From Halictus rubicundus (Eukaryota; Arthropoda; Insecta; Hymenoptera; Halictidae), in NCBI RefSeq assembly GCF_050948215.1, contig NW_027488709.1, positions 434,001 through 498,000 on the forward strand: a DNA stretch of 64,000 bases. The letters are read 5' to 3'. Positions within the stretch are counted from its first letter, which is position 1, and each line of letters begins with the position of its first letter. A model generated the notes under the pieces. That model had not been told where the DNA came from, searched no databases, and saw nothing but the letters and a program-made list of their open reading frames with translations. Made by a program: the position numbers and the translations under genes. Shown here piece after piece: positions 34,628 to 46,500 of the stretch.

Positions 34628-36775
34628 ATGGAGTTTTCAAATTATAACATTGTAGAGGGAAAGGAGGGGGTACCACACCCGAAAGTGGTAGTGGAGGGAG
34701 TGGGGGCGGTCTTAGACCTCTCCCAGGAGGAGACGCACCGGACCTCAGTTGTTGGGGACCGGCCCTTCCTCCGGCCGGAGAGGGGAACGAGGGGGCGTGG
34801 TCGGCGCGGCGAGTCGGTGGACAGATTGTCCATCGTCTCGACCCAGTCGGCCCCCCCCATCCCCAGCGTTGCGGGCGTAAAACGCTCACTGCCGCCGACT
34901 CCGGGCAGGACGTCGCCGACTCCGTCGGTCGGCAAACGGGAGCGGCGGGGGGACGATGTCCGCCCGGATATAAGGGCCATGCTTCCCGGGGAACTGTCCG
35001 CATTTATTGCGGAACAGTCCGACATCACCCGGGAGCTAGCGGAGGCGAGCAGAAACCTTAAGGGTACCCACCTTAAGGGGATCCGCGACGCCTCCGCGGA
35101 TATTAAGGCGGCAGTGAGGGAGTTGGAGCGTAGGGGGGTCCAGGCTGGACCCCCTGCCGACTCCCGCGGCCCTGTATCCCAAGCGGACGCCGGGGACGCC
35201 GCGCTGCGGCTGGAGAATGCAGCGCTCCGGAGGGAGCTGTTGGAGACCCGCGACACGCTTCGAGCCATCAGGGGGGAACTGATGGTGATGAAGCGGTTGC
35301 GGGACGCTCCCCCCCTGCCGCAGGTCTCCACCGCCGAGGTCGGCGAGGTCGCCGCGGCCCCGCCTGCGCAGCTGGACCTGGTGGCCCAGATGAAGGCCCT
35401 CATGGAGGAGGGCCTCAGATCCCTCCGCGAGGAGATGCGGAGGGAGCTGCGCCGGGTGGCTGGGCAGGTTGCCCGCGGGGACCCCCGGCCGCCGCCGCCG
35501 GCCCCTCCGGCGCCGCCGCGGCCCGCCCCTGCGCCTGCTCCGCCGACGCCTACGCCTGCCCCTGCCCCTGCCCCGGGGACAGGGGAGAAAAAGAAGAAGA
35601 AGAAGAAGAAGGGGAAGAAGGCTGGGGAGGCTCCCCAGCCTTCGGTCGCCCGCCCGGCCCCGTCCCCTGCGCCTGCACCGGGTACCCCGGCTAAACCGGG
35701 ATCCTGGGCGGAGGTGGTCGGGAGGCGGGCCATCTCCGCGGCCAAGGCCGCAGCTAAGGCTGCGGCCCAAGTAGCGGCAGCCGTATCGGCCGGCGCCGCT
35801 ACGCCTAGGAAGGCCGCTGCCCCCGCCCCAAAGAGGGGTAAGGCGGCGGCGAAGATAAAGGCTCCCCCCCGGTCTGCGGCGGTGACGATCACCGTCCCGG
35901 AGGGGAGCAAGGCCTCCTACGAGGAGGCCATTAGGAGGGCCCGCCAGGGCGTCGACCTCGACGCCCTTGGCATTGGGGCCCTCAACTGGAAGCGTGCGGT
36001 CACCGGGGGCCTCATCATCGAGGTCCCTGGTGCCGACGGGGGCCCCAAGGCCGACGCCTTGGCGGCCAAGATGGCTGCCGTCCTGGGGGGGATAGATGTA
36101 AGGGTGTCCAGGCCCGTCAAGAAGGCGGAATTCCGCCTGACGGGCCTGGAGGTCTCGGTAACCCCCCGGGAGGTGACGGAAGCGGTGGCGAAAGCCGGGG
36201 GCTGTACCGCCGAGTCGGTCAGGGTGGGGGAACTCAAAGCCCCACCCAACGGACTCGGCACAGTATGGGTGCAGTGCCCGGCTGTGGCGGCCTTGGCCAT
36301 CCAGAAGGCCGGTAGGATTCGCGTGGGGTGGTCCACCGCCCAGGTGGTGGTGCTGGCACCACGGCCAATGCAGTGTTTCCGCTGCCTGGCCCTTGGCCAC
36401 GTGCGGCAGCGGTGCACTGCAGAGGTCGACCGCAGCGGTCATTGCTACCGCTGCGGGGACGCCACGCACCGGGCGGTGGACTGTAAGAGTCCGCCCCACT
36501 GCGTGGTCTGCGCGGCCTTGGGAAGGCCAGCGGGCCACAAGGCGGGGAGCAATGCGTGCTCCCCGCCGCCAAAGGGCAAAAAGAAGGTAAAGGGGGCCGG
36601 CGGTGTGGCGCCCCCCCAAACCCCGGAAATACCGGGTGCAAAGTCGGCCACTCCCCCAACCCCTAGGGAGGGGGAGTCGATGGAGGTGGAGGCGGGCCCC
36701 AGCGGGACGGGGGGAAATGACCCCCCGCCACCCGCACCGGCGGCCAAGGAGGGGACCAGCGCGAAGGCCAATTAA
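34628..36775 (+). CDS. ORF1, gag-like protein (A5)
   Basis: 715 aa from ATG 34628; an in-frame GTG 141 bp upstream lies in UTR shared by all copies and is not used as start. The N-terminus (VVEGVGAVLDLSQEE) is shared with A7 and unrelated to those of A1, A2 or A6. A single coiled-coil module (RLENAALRRELLETRD), a Pro-rich segment and a Lys tract follow. The C-terminal fold is TITVPEGSKASYEEAIRR; the three zinc knuckles start at C583. The stop overlaps the ORF2 start as TAATG. Intact. Confidence 0.92.
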   Translation: MEFSNYNIVEGKEGVPHPKVVVEGVGAVLDLSQEETHRTSVVGDRPFLRPERGTRGRGRRGESVDRLSIVSTQSAPPIPSVAGVKRSLPPTPGRTSPTPSVGKRERRGDDVRPDIRAMLPGELSAFIAEQSDITRELAEASRNLKGTHLKGIRDASADIKAAVRELERRGVQAGPPADSRGPVSQADAGDAALRLENAALRRELLETRDTLRAIRGELMVMKRLRDAPPLPQVSTAEVGEVAAAPPAQLDLVAQMKALMEEGLRSLREEMRRELRRVAGQVARGDPRPPPPAPPAPPRPAPAPAPPTPTPAPAPAPGTGEKKKKKKKKGKKAGEAPQPSVARPAPSPAPAPGTPAKPGSWAEVVGRRAISAAKAAAKAAAQVAAAVSAGAATPRKAAAPAPKRGKAAAKIKAPPRSAAVTITVPEGSKASYEEAIRRARQGVDLDALGIGALNWKRAVTGGLIIEVPGADGGPKADALAAKMAAVLGGIDVRVSRPVKKAEFRLTGLEVSVTPREVTEAVAKAGGCTAESVRVGELKAPPNGLGTVWVQCPAVAALAIQKAGRIRVGWSTAQVVVLAPRPMQCFRCLALGHVRQRCTAEVDRSGHCYRCGDATHRAVDCKSPPHCVVCAALGRPAGHKAGSNACSPPPKGKKKVKGAGGVAPPQTPEIPGAKSATPPTPREGESMEVEAGPSGTGGNDPPPPAPAAKEGTSAKAN

Positions 36776-39700
36776 TGGCCCATATTCCGCGCTGGTCCCC
36801 TCTCCCGGTACTCCAGGCCAACCTCAACCACTGCCGCCAGGCGCAGGACCTAATGGTCCAATGCCTGGAGGAGTGGGGGGTTGGCCTGGCCGTCGCCACG
36901 GAGCCGCACAGAGTCCCGGACCACCCACACTGGTCCGGGGACGATGACGGCTCCGTGGCGATATGGTGGCGTCGCCACTCGGCGACTGCGCCCCCCTGCT
37001 CCGTGGTCGAACGGGGCAGGGGGATGGTTATGGTAAAGTGGGGAAGGTTTCTGGTCGTGGGGTGCTACAGCTCACCCAGTTACGACTCCGCCGAATTAGG
37101 GATGTTCCTGGACCGGCTGGGGCTTATGATAGCCCCGTATATAGCCGGTCCAGTGTTGGTCCTGGGGGACCTCAACGCGAGGTCCTCCACCTGGGGTAAC
37201 CCCGGGACCAACGCCCGAGGCGGAGTCCTGGAAGACTGGGCGGAGGGGATGGAGCTCCGGTTGTTAAACCGGGGCTCCGTGCCTACGTGCGTGAGGTGGA
37301 ACGGCTGGTCGATTGTGGACGTGTCGTTCGCGACGGCCGCCGCCTCACGCCGTGTGTCCAATTGGCGGGTCTGGAGTGGAGAGACCTTGTCGGACCACAG
37401 CTACGTCCTGATGGACGTGGCTGTGGTCTCGGACTCGCCATTGGACACGCCCCTCCGACGTGGCACCCCGTCAGCGCCCAGATGGGCGCTGAAACGACTG
37501 GACGGGGACCTCCTGAGGGCCGCGATTATCGGCTCCGCCTGGCCTTCGGCCAGGGAGCGCGAGGCAGACGAGGGGGCGGCTTGGATCCGGGGCACGTTGC
37601 AGATGATCTGTGACGTGGCGATGCCCCGGGTCCTAGCTCAGCCCCCGAGAAAGTCAGTTTACTGGTGGTCGGGGGAGCTGGCCGAACTCCGCAGTTCGGC
37701 CAGCCGGGCCCGCCGCCAGTATGCCCGCGCCCGTCGCCGCCATTTTCTGGGCGGCAACGCGGAGCCGAGGGTCGCCGAGCTGTACAGGGAGTACAGATCG
37801 GCGGCCGTGGCCCTCAAGCGTGCGATTGCCGCTGCTAAGGCCAAGGCCTGGGATGAGCTCCTGCTCACCCTCCGTGAGGATCCGTGGGGACGCCCGTATA
37901 AGGCGGTGCTTGGGAAGCTCCGCCCCTGGGCGTCCCCGGTCACGGAGCGGTTAGACCCGGAACTTCTGGGGCGCGTAGTGGATACCCTCTTCCCCCTGAG
38001 TGAGGGGGGGAGGGAACGCGCCCCGGGTCCGGCCATTGAATGGTCGGACGAATTCCGGGTCACCGAGTGGGAGCTGTACCAGGCCGTCCGGGAGCTCCGG
38101 GCCAGGGGCAAGAAGGCCCCTGGCCCCGATGGGGTTCCCGGTGGTATAATGGCCTTAGCTATGGAGGTCCTCGCCCCGGCGTTCAGGAGCGTCATGGACG
38201 CGAGCCTACGCCGGGGAGTCTTCCCCACGGTGTGGAAAGAGGCGCGCCTGGTTCTCCTCCAAAAGGAGGGGAAACCCGCAGAGTCTCCCTCTGCATACCG
38301 GCCGGTTTGTTTACTCGACGAGGCGGGCAAGCTATTCGAAAGGATAATTGCCGCCCGCCTCGTCGAGCACCTGTCGCGGGGTGGTCCCGACCTGAGCGAC
38401 AGCCAGTATGGGTTCCGGAGGGGGCGCTCCACTATAGACGCCCTGGAGCGTCTGCGCCTCCTCCGTGAACGGGCTGTCGCTCGGGGCAGGGTGTTGATTG
38501 CGGTGTCGTTAGACATATCTAACGCCTTCAACGCCCTGCCCTGGTCGGAGATAATGGGGGCGCTGGACTATTTCCAGGTGCCCCCTTATCTCCGGGAGGT
38601 GGTCGGCGACTATCTCCGCGACAGAGAGGTGGTATTACCGGCCGGTATGGTATTGTGCACTCGAGGGAGACGCACCGCGGCGTTCCACAGGGGTCGGTCC
38701 TCGGACCGCTCCTGTGGAACTTGGCGTACGACGCGGTGCTGCGGGTTGTCCTCCCCCCGGATACGGGTGTCATCTGCTATGCAGATGACACCCTGGTTTA
38801 TGCCGAGGGGGAGGATTGGAGGAGGACCAGGCACCTCGGAGAGGCCGCCCTGGACTGCGTGATCGGGCGAATCCGGAGAATGGGGTTGACCGTGGCCGCC
38901 ACAAAAACCGGGGCGATTTGGTTGTATTCCGCCTCGGGTGTGGGCGGCTACCCCGTGGTCAAGATCTCCGGATTCGTGTCGCTGAAACCTCCGTCGCGAT
39001 CGGGCCCAGGATGAGGTACCTGGGCCTGATCATAGACGGCCGCTGGCGATTTGATGGACACTTCGAGCTCCTCGCCCCCCGACTAGAGAGGACGGCAGCC
39101 GCATTGGCGCGGCTGCTGCCGAATGTCGGGGGCCGGATTGAAAGTACGCCGCCTCTATGTGGAGGTGGTGCGGTCTATAGCCCTGTATGGGGCCCCCGTA
39201 TGGCACCGCTCGCTCGAGGCCAGCACGCCTAGCCGCAAACTCTTCGAAAGAGTGCGGCGGCGGCTGGCCTTGCGGGTCATACGGGGGTACCGCACCATCT
39301 CCACCGAGGCGGCGGGACTCCTCGCCGGATTCCACCCTTCACTGTGGTGGCGGCGGAGCGGGCGAAGCTATACCACATCGCCCGCTCCTTCCGCCGCCCG
39401 CCGGGGGTGGAACTCACGCGCGAGGAGGAGGAGGAGCTCGAGGGCAGAATCGCCAGGCCCGGACGGAAAGTTTATCGGAGTGGAGGGCGCTGCTAACGCC
39501 CTCCACACGTCCGATTGTCCGGGCCCTCCTGCCCATATTTTATATATGGTGCGGGAGGCGGGGAAGGTTGACCTTCCGCCTCACGCAGGTGCTCTCCGGC
39601 CACGGTTGCTTCGGAGAGTACCTGCACAGAATGGGGCGGGAGCCGACTACGCAGTGCCACCACTGCGGCCGAAGATGTCGACACGGCGCGGCACACTCTG

Positions 39701-40111
39701 GAGGAGTGCCCTGCTTGGGCCGGGCCGCGCCGTGTCCTGAGAGCCGCAGTGGGCGGGTGGGACCTCGCGCTGTCGACCGTGGTCGACCACATGGTCGACA
39801 GCGTGGGGTCGTGGAATGCGGTGGCCTCCTTCTGTGAGGACGTGATGTCCCGGAAGGAGGCCGCCGAGCGGGCCCGGGAGCGGGACCCGGGATCCGCGAG
39901 GAGGGTGTGGGCGCGGGGACGACCCCCGCGCCGACGTGTGCCCCCCAGGAGGGGGGCGGAGAGGGTTGGGAGGGCGCGGGGGTCTCCCCCGCGTCAACGT
40001 GTGCCCCCGACGGTGGGGGGCGGGGTGGGGTTGGCGCGGGGAATTTCCCCGCGCCCTGTTACGCCCCCACAACTGGGGGCGGTGTACTTGGGGGCCCGGG
40101 GTGTGAGCTGA
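36775..40111 (+). pseudogene. ORF2 broken by multiple one-base indels (A5)
   Basis: The first 620 or so codons (endonuclease and RT to just past LDISNAFNALPW) are intact and nearly identical to A3 and A7. At about 38636 one T is missing (GGTATTACC for GGTATTTACC). Further shifts follow near 38928-38942, 39130 and 39138, 39329, 39444 and 39669, relative to A3. The YADD coding sequence is present at about 38777-38788 but in a shifted frame. The homologous TGA stop is at 40109-40111. Either a recently broken copy or a region of poor consensus; the even spread of errors over coding and non-coding 3' sequence favours the second. Confidence 0.85.
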
Positions 40112-40709
40112 CCCGGGCCCCCGGGGGGGGAGCATAGCTCCCCCCGTGATAGGCCGACACCCCCCGGGTTAGTTTCCCGGTGTAGGGGGTGTCGGTCCGT
40201 CCCTCCCCGATTGGGGAGGGGGATCCGTGGGGGGATTGGGGAAAGGAAGGGTCGGGGCGTGCCGGATCACGCCTCCGACGGCCCTTCCTTCCGGTGGCGG
40301 CGTCTTCTTGTCTCGGCGGGGCTGGGTTCCTTCGGGACACCGGTCACCGAGGCGGGGCACGAAGACACCGGGAGCTGTGGGTGGACCGAGCTGGGGCTCG
40401 GGAAGCCCAATCCGAAGGCTCCAGGGATGGGGACACCGGGCGGGTCCCTCCGCCCGGGGTCTTATAGCGTAGGCAGTGGGGAGGCTAACCCCCTCCCCCG
40501 GGGTATGATGATAGCTGGGGGGTGTCCTGTTGAGTACTCGCGTGATCCAGGCACCTCCCGTGTAGCTTAGGTGGGCGTGAGGTTTTAGTGGGTAGTCTCC
40601 GGGGGCTCCGCCCCCCGGAGAGAATCCCACATAACCCCGGCTTCCCCCAGGGAGTCGGGTATGTTATAAAACATTTCCTCACGATAAAAAAAAAAAAAAA
40701 AAAAAAAAA
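40112..40709 (+). other. 3' UTR and poly(A) tail of A5
   Basis: No gene. The same hairpins as other copies but with extra or missing single bases in G and C runs, and ATGTTATAAAAC for ATGTATAAAAC near 40661-40672. Confidence 0.82.
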
Positions 40710-40856
40710 GGGTTAGGGTTAGGGTTAGGGTTAGGGTTAGGGTTAGGGTTAGGGTTAGGGTTAGGGTTAGGGTTAGGGTTAGGGTTAGGGTTAGGGTTAG
40801 GTTAGGGTTAGGGTTAGGGTTAGGGTTAGGGTTAGGGTTAGGGTTAGGGTTAGGGT
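40710..40856 (+). repeat. TTAGGG telomeric array (about 24 units)
   Basis: Includes one TTAGG pentamer near 40797-40803. Ends in GGGT. Confidence 0.97.
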
Positions 40857-41009
40857 GGGGACCGAGGGGATATGGGCTTAGTAGTGGTGACTCGGATCCA
40901 CTACTAGGTATGCCACAGTGGTGGCGGTCATATCCCTAAAATCCTCTACGCTCCACCTCCTCGTGGTGGTCCCTGGGAACACACATAGTTGTGTGTTGCT
41001 AACGGAGCG
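40857..41009 (+). ncRNA. HDV-like ribozyme at the 5' end of A6
   Basis: Core as in A1. The J1/2 insert has two pair-preserving changes relative to A1. GTAGTGG (40881-40887) pairs with CCACTAC (40898-40904), turning U.G into U-A. GCCAC (40912-40916) pairs with GTGGC (40921-40925), turning A-U into G-C. Confidence 0.84.
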
Positions 41010-41451
41010 AGGGGTATTCCGCGGGAAGTAGTCCCAATGATGTGTGAGGCGATGCCGGCGGGATCTTCGGATCCTGGCAGGGCCTCCCTTGCCGGTAAGG
41101 TTCACACGGAGGGATGAAAAACCGCGGAATGGGTCCTGCGATAACGACCGGGGAGGTCGCCGCAGGGCCCTTGCCGTAAACCGGTGGTCATGTTTTACCG
41201 GAACGGTGGTCTTGCCTTAACCGGCCGGGCCGCGAGGATGATAACCTCTATAAAAATCCCCAACCCTAAGCTTCGGTGCGCGGTGAGAGGGTACGCCCTG
41301 GCAACAGGGCGTGGCTGGTGGGGTACACCAGTCGCGAGCGCACCAACAACCACTGGATACCTGGCGCCTCCAGTGCGTATATAGCCTTACCCGGGTAGTG
41401 GGGGCTCTGCCCGGGTGGACCTCATTTCCCGCCATTCTCGTGGGACGAACT
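41010..41451 (+). other. 5' UTR of A6 downstream of the ribozyme
   Basis: No gene. The same hairpin block as A2. CTATAAAAATCC near 41247 has one A fewer than other copies. Confidence 0.75.
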
Positions 41452-43524
41452 ATGGAATATTCAAACACAAACATAGAGGGTAAGGAGGGGGTACCACACC
41501 CGGAAGTGGTTGAGGGGGGAGCTGTGGTGGCACCAGTGCCACCACAGGTTATGGGGCAGCCGGCCCCGGCGGTACCCACGCCGTTGGTGATGGGACCGCC
41601 GCTTCTTCCGGTTTCCCGGGATCTCAGGCCCCGGCCTGGGAGGGGGACTCCGATTCCGGACCTGGAGGATGACGGGCTGTCGATCATCTCCGTGACAGCC
41701 TCCTCCAGTGGCGCTGGGAAAAAGCGCAAGCGGGATCGCGAGCGTGAGCGTCTGGAGGATCCAGCGCGGCCGGATATACGGAGCCTGCTCCCCGGGGAGC
41801 TGACCGCTCTAATGGTAGAGCGGTCCGACGAGGTCCGCGAGCTGGCCGAGAGGTCCGGCAATCTTAAGGGCACGTACCTTAAGGCCTTCCGGGAAGCCTC
41901 CGGCGATATCAAGGCATGCGCGCGGGAGATGGACCGTAGGGGTGTCCAGGGTGGACACCCTGCGGCTTGCTCCTGCGTTACGCCCGTAGCGAGCCCCGGG
42001 GAGAGCGCTCTCCGGGAGAGATGCGCGGCGTTGGAGAGGGAGCTCCGGGGGACCCGCGACTCGCTGGAGGCCATCAGGGGAGAACTGATGGCCGTAAAGC
42101 GGTTGCGGGACGCTCCTCTCCTGCCGGCTCCCGGCGCCGGCGTGGCCACCATGGCGCCCGCATCGGACGTTATGGCGCAGATGCGGGCCCTCATGGAGGA
42201 GGGTCTGAGATCCCTCCGCGAGGAACTGCGGAGGGATTTGCGTCGCGTGGTTGGCGCGTGCGGGGCCTCTCGGCCACTGCCGCCGGCGCCTCCGACGCCG
42301 CCGCGGCCCCCACCGGCGCCGGCGCCGCCGACGCCTGCACCCGCTCCTACCCCGGCGTCGGGAGGGGCGGGAAAGAAGAAGAAGAAGAAGAAGAAGAAGA
42401 AGAAAGGCGGAAATTCTGCGGGGGGGAGCGCCCCCGTCGCCACCCCGACCCCCGCCCCTTCACCGCCAGCACCGGGTGTCCCCGATAAAGGGGATACCTG
42501 GTCAGAAGTCGTTAGGAAGAAGGGCAAGGGCAAGGCCAAGGCTGCGTCCCAGGCTGCGGCATCCGCAGCCGGCACCTCCAAGGCCAGGAAGGCTGTTGCC
42601 CCCGCCCCGAAGGGGGGGAAACCAGTTTCCAGGGTGAAGGCCCCTCCCCGCGCGGCGGCGGTCACCTTGACCGTCCCCGAGGGGAGCAAGGCCTCGTATG
42701 AGGAGGCCGTGAGGAGGGCCCGCCAGGGCATCGACTTAGATGCCCTAGGCATCGGGGCCCTCAATTGGAAGCGGGCGGTCACCGGGGGCCTCATTATTGA
42801 GGTCCCTGGTGCCGACGGGGGCCCGAAGGCCGACGCCTTGGCGGCCAGGATGGCCACCGTCCTGGGAGGGATGGAGGTGAGGGTCTCCAGGCCCGTCAAA
42901 AAGGCGGAGTTTCGCCTCACGGGCCTGGAGGTGTCGGTCACCCCCCAGGAGGTGACGGCGGCGGTGGCGGAGGCCGGGGGCTGTGCCGCCGAGTCCGTCA
43001 GGGTGGGCGAGCTCAAAGCTCCGCCCAACGGACTCGGCACTGTTTGGGTACAGTGCCCGGCCGTGGCCGCGCTGGCCATAGAAAAGGCCGGCAGGGTGCG
43101 AGTGGGGTGGTCCACCGCCCAGGTGGTAGTTTTGGCTCCGCGTCCGTTGCAGTGTTTTCGCTGCCTGGCCCTAGGCCATGTACGGCAGCGATGCACTGCG
43201 GAGGTCGACCGCAGCGGTCACTGTTACCGCTGCGGGGACGCCAACCACCGGGCGGTGGAATGCAGGGCGCCACCACACTGCGTGGTGTGCGCTGCGGTAG
43301 GCAGGCCGGCGGGCCACAAGGCGGGGAGCAAGGCGTGCTCCCCGCCGCCCAAAAAGAAGAAGGGCGCAAAGGGGGACGGTGTGGCGTCCCCCAAAAGCGC
43401 GGCGCCGATTACCCCGGGGGGGAAGTCGGCCGCTCCCCCAAACCCAAAGGAGGGGGAGACGATGGAGGTGGAGGCGGGCCCTAGCGGGACCGCAGAGGAG
43501 GGGACCAGCACGGAGGCCAACTAA
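41452..43524 (+). CDS. ORF1, gag-like protein (A6)
   Basis: 690 aa, the shortest complete family A ORF1. The N-terminus is MEYSNTNIEGKEG then EGGAVVAPVPPQVMG, the latter shared with A8. The conserved helix (LKGTYLKAFREAS) resembles A1. A single coiled-coil module (RCAALERELRGTRD) precedes a Pro-rich stretch and a run of about eleven Lys. The knuckles begin at C568 (CFRCLALGH, CYRCGDANH, CVVCAAVGRPAGH). The C-terminal tail is about 25 aa shorter than in A7. Stop within TAATG. Intact; role as RNA-binding partner of ORF2 by family. Confidence 0.92.
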   Translation: MEYSNTNIEGKEGVPHPEVVEGGAVVAPVPPQVMGQPAPAVPTPLVMGPPLLPVSRDLRPRPGRGTPIPDLEDDGLSIISVTASSSGAGKKRKRDRERERLEDPARPDIRSLLPGELTALMVERSDEVRELAERSGNLKGTYLKAFREASGDIKACAREMDRRGVQGGHPAACSCVTPVASPGESALRERCAALERELRGTRDSLEAIRGELMAVKRLRDAPLLPAPGAGVATMAPASDVMAQMRALMEEGLRSLREELRRDLRRVVGACGASRPLPPAPPTPPRPPPAPAPPTPAPAPTPASGGAGKKKKKKKKKKKGGNSAGGSAPVATPTPAPSPPAPGVPDKGDTWSEVVRKKGKGKAKAASQAAASAAGTSKARKAVAPAPKGGKPVSRVKAPPRAAAVTLTVPEGSKASYEEAVRRARQGIDLDALGIGALNWKRAVTGGLIIEVPGADGGPKADALAARMATVLGGMEVRVSRPVKKAEFRLTGLEVSVTPQEVTAAVAEAGGCAAESVRVGELKAPPNGLGTVWVQCPAVAALAIEKAGRVRVGWSTAQVVVLAPRPLQCFRCLALGHVRQRCTAEVDRSGHCYRCGDANHRAVECRAPPHCVVCAAVGRPAGHKAGSKACSPPPKKKKGAKGDGVASPKSAAPITPGGKSAAPPNPKEGETMEVEAGPSGTAEEGTSTEAN

Positions 43525-46500
43525 TGGCCCACATTCCGCGCAGGTCTCCTCTACCGGTACTCCAGGCCAACCTCAACCACTGCCACCGGGCGCAGGACCT
43601 GATGGTCCAGTGCCTGGAGGAGTGGGGGGTTGGCCTGGCCGTCGCCACGGAGCCCTACAGGATCCCGGACCACCCACACTGGTCCGGTGACGTTGACGGC
43701 TCCGTGGCGATATGGTGGCGTCGCCACTCGGCGACTGTGCCCCCCTGTTCCGTGGTCGAACGGGGCAGGGGGATGGTTATGGTAAAGTGGGGAAGATTTC
43801 TGGTCGTGGGGTGCTACAGCTCACCCAGTTATGACTCCGCCGAATTAGGGATGTTCCTGGACCGGCTGGGGCTAATGATAGCCCCTTATATAGCCGGTCC
43901 AGTGTTGGTCCTGGGGGACCTCAATGCGAGGTCCTCCACCTGGGGTAACCCCGGGACCAACGCCCGAGGCGGGGTCCTGGAAGACTGGGCGGAGGGGATG
44001 GAGCTCCGGTTGTTAAACCGGGGCTCCGTGCCTACGTGCGTGAGGTGGAATGGCTGGTCCATAGTGGACGTGTCATTCGCGACAGCCGCCGCCTCGCGCC
44101 GTGTGTCCAACTGGCGGGTCTGGAGTGGAGAGACCCTGTCGGACCACGGCTACGTCCTGATGGACGTGGCTGTGGTCTCGGACTCGCCATTGGACACGCC
44201 CCTCCGACGTGGCACCCCGTCAGCGCCCAGATGGGCGCTGAAACGACTGGACGGGGACCTCCTGAGGGCCGTGATTATCGGCTCCGCCTGGCCTTCGGCC
44301 AGGGAGCGCGAGGCAGACGAGGGGGCGGCTTGGATCCGGGGCACGTTGCAGATGATCTGTGACGTGGCGATGCCCCGGGTCCGAGCTCAGCCCCCGAGAA
44401 AGTCAGTTTACTGGTGGTCGGGGGAGCTGGCCGAACTCCGCAGTTCGGCCGGCCGAGCCCGCCGCCGGTATGCCCGCGCCCGTCGCCGCCATTTTCTGGG
44501 CGGCGACGCGGAGCCGAGGGTCGCCGAGCTGTACAGGGAGTACAGATCGGCGGCCGTGGCCCTCAAGCGTGCGATTGCCGCTGCTAAGGCCAAGGCCTGG
44601 GATGAGCTCCTGCTCACCCTCCGTGAGGATCCGTGGGGGCGCCCGTATAAGGCGGTGCTTGGGAAGCTCCGCTCCTGGGCGTCCCCGGTCACGGAGCGGT
44701 TAGACCCGGAACTTCTGGGGCGCGTAGTGGATACCCTCTTCCCCCTGAGTGAGGGGGGGAGGGAACGCGCCCCGGGTCCGGCCATTGAATGGTCGGACGA
44801 GTTCCGGGTCACTGGGTGGGAGCTGTACCGGGCCATCCGGGAGCTCCGGGCCGGGGGCAAGAAGGCCCCTGGCCCCGATGGGGTTCCCGGTGGTATAATG
44901 GCCTTAGCTCTGGAGGTCCTCGCCCCGGCGTTCAGGAGCGTCATGGACGCGAGCCTGCGCCGGGGAGTCTTCCCCAAAGAGTGGAAGAAAGCGTGCCTGG
45001 TTCTCCTCCAAAAGGAGGGGAAACCCGCAGAGTCTCCCTCTGCTTACCGGCCGGTGTGTTTACTCGACGAGGCGGGCAAGCTGTTCGAAAGAATAATTGC
45101 CGCCCGCCTCGTCGGGCATCTGTCGCGGGGTGGTCCCGACCTGAGCGACAGCCAGTATGGATTCCGGAGGGGGCGCTCCACAATTGACGCCCTGGAGCGT
45201 CTGCGCCTCCTCCGGGAGCGGGCTGTCGCTCGGGGCAGGGTGTTGATAGCCGTGTCGTTGGATATATCTAACGCCTTCAACGCCCTGCCCTGGAGGGAGA
45301 TAGTGGGGGCGATGGAATATTTCCAGGTGCCCCCCTATCTCCGGAAGGTGGTCGGCGACTATCTCCGCGGCAGAGAGGTGGTGTTTACCGGCCGGTATAG
45401 CGTTGTGCACACGAGGGAGACGCACCGCGGCGTCCCGCAGGGGTCGGTCCTCGGACCGCTCCTGTGGAACTTGGCGTACGACGCGGTGCTGCGGGTTGTC
45501 CTCCCCCCGGATACGGGTGTCATCTGCTATGCGGATGACACCCTGGTTTATGCCGAGGGGGGGGACTGGAGGAGGACCAGGCACCTGTGTGAGGCCGCCC
45601 TGGACTGCGTGGTCGGGCGAATCCGGGGGATGGGACTGACCGTGGCCGCCGCAAAGACCGAGGCGATCTGGATGTATGGATCGCCTCGGCCGTGGCGGCT
45701 ACCCCGTGGTCGAGATCTCCGGGTTCGCGTCGCTGAAACCTCCGTCGCGATCAGGCCCAGGATGAGGTACCTGGGCCTGATCATAGACGGCCGCTGGCGA
45801 TTCGATGGACACTTCGAGCTCCTCGCCCCCCGACTAGAGAAGACGGCGGCCGCATTGGCGCGGCTGCTGCCAAATGTCGGGGGGCCGGATTTGAAAGTAC
45901 GCCGCCTCTATGTGGAGGTGGTGCGGTCTATAGCCCTGTATGGGGCCCCCGTGTGGCACCGCTCGCTCGAGGCCAGCACGCCCAGCCGCAAACTCTTGGA
46001 AAGAGTGCGGCGGCGGCTGGCCTTGCGGGTCATACGGGGGTACCGCACCATCTCCACCGAGGCGGCGGGACTCCTCGCCGTGATTCCACCCTTCACTGTG
46101 GTGGCGGCGGAGCGGGCGAAGTTATACCAGATCGCCCGCTCCTTCCGCCGCCCGCCGGGGGTTGAACTCGCGCGCGAGGAGGAGTTGGAGCTCGAGGGCC
46201 AGAAAAGCCAGGCCCGGACGGAAAGCTTTTCGGAGTGGAGGGCGCTGTTAACGCCCTCCACACGTCCGATTGTCCGGGCCCTCCTGCCCATATTTTATGT
46301 ATGGTGCAGGAGGCGGGGAAGGTTGACCTTCCGCCTCACGCAGGTGCTCTCCGGCCATGGCTGTTTTGGAGAGTACCTGCACAGAATGGGGCGGGAGCCG
46401 ACGGCGCAGTGCCACCACTGCGGCGAAGATGTAGACACGGCGCGGCATACCCTGGAGGAATGCCCGGCTTGGGCCGGGCCGCGCCGTGCCCTGAGAGCCG

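Larger units (their letters stand above)
34032..40709 (+). mobile_element. Family A element copy A5, full length with damaged 3' half
   Basis: 6678 bp with intact 5' ribozyme and ORF1. From about 38635 to the tail it carries at least a dozen one-base insertions or deletions that break ORF2 and several conserved 3' UTR stems. The tail is 24 A (40686-40709). Confidence 0.94.

Noticed and set aside
34487..34628. Start of ORF1 at the upstream GTG in A5, A6 and A7
   Set aside because: The extension lies in the conserved hairpin-rich UTR, is absent as an open frame in A1 and A2, and uses a non-ATG codon.
36775..40111. Programmed frameshifting to explain the broken ORF2 of A5
   Set aside because: There are many shifts at unrelated sites, also in the UTR, and the sister copies are unbroken.
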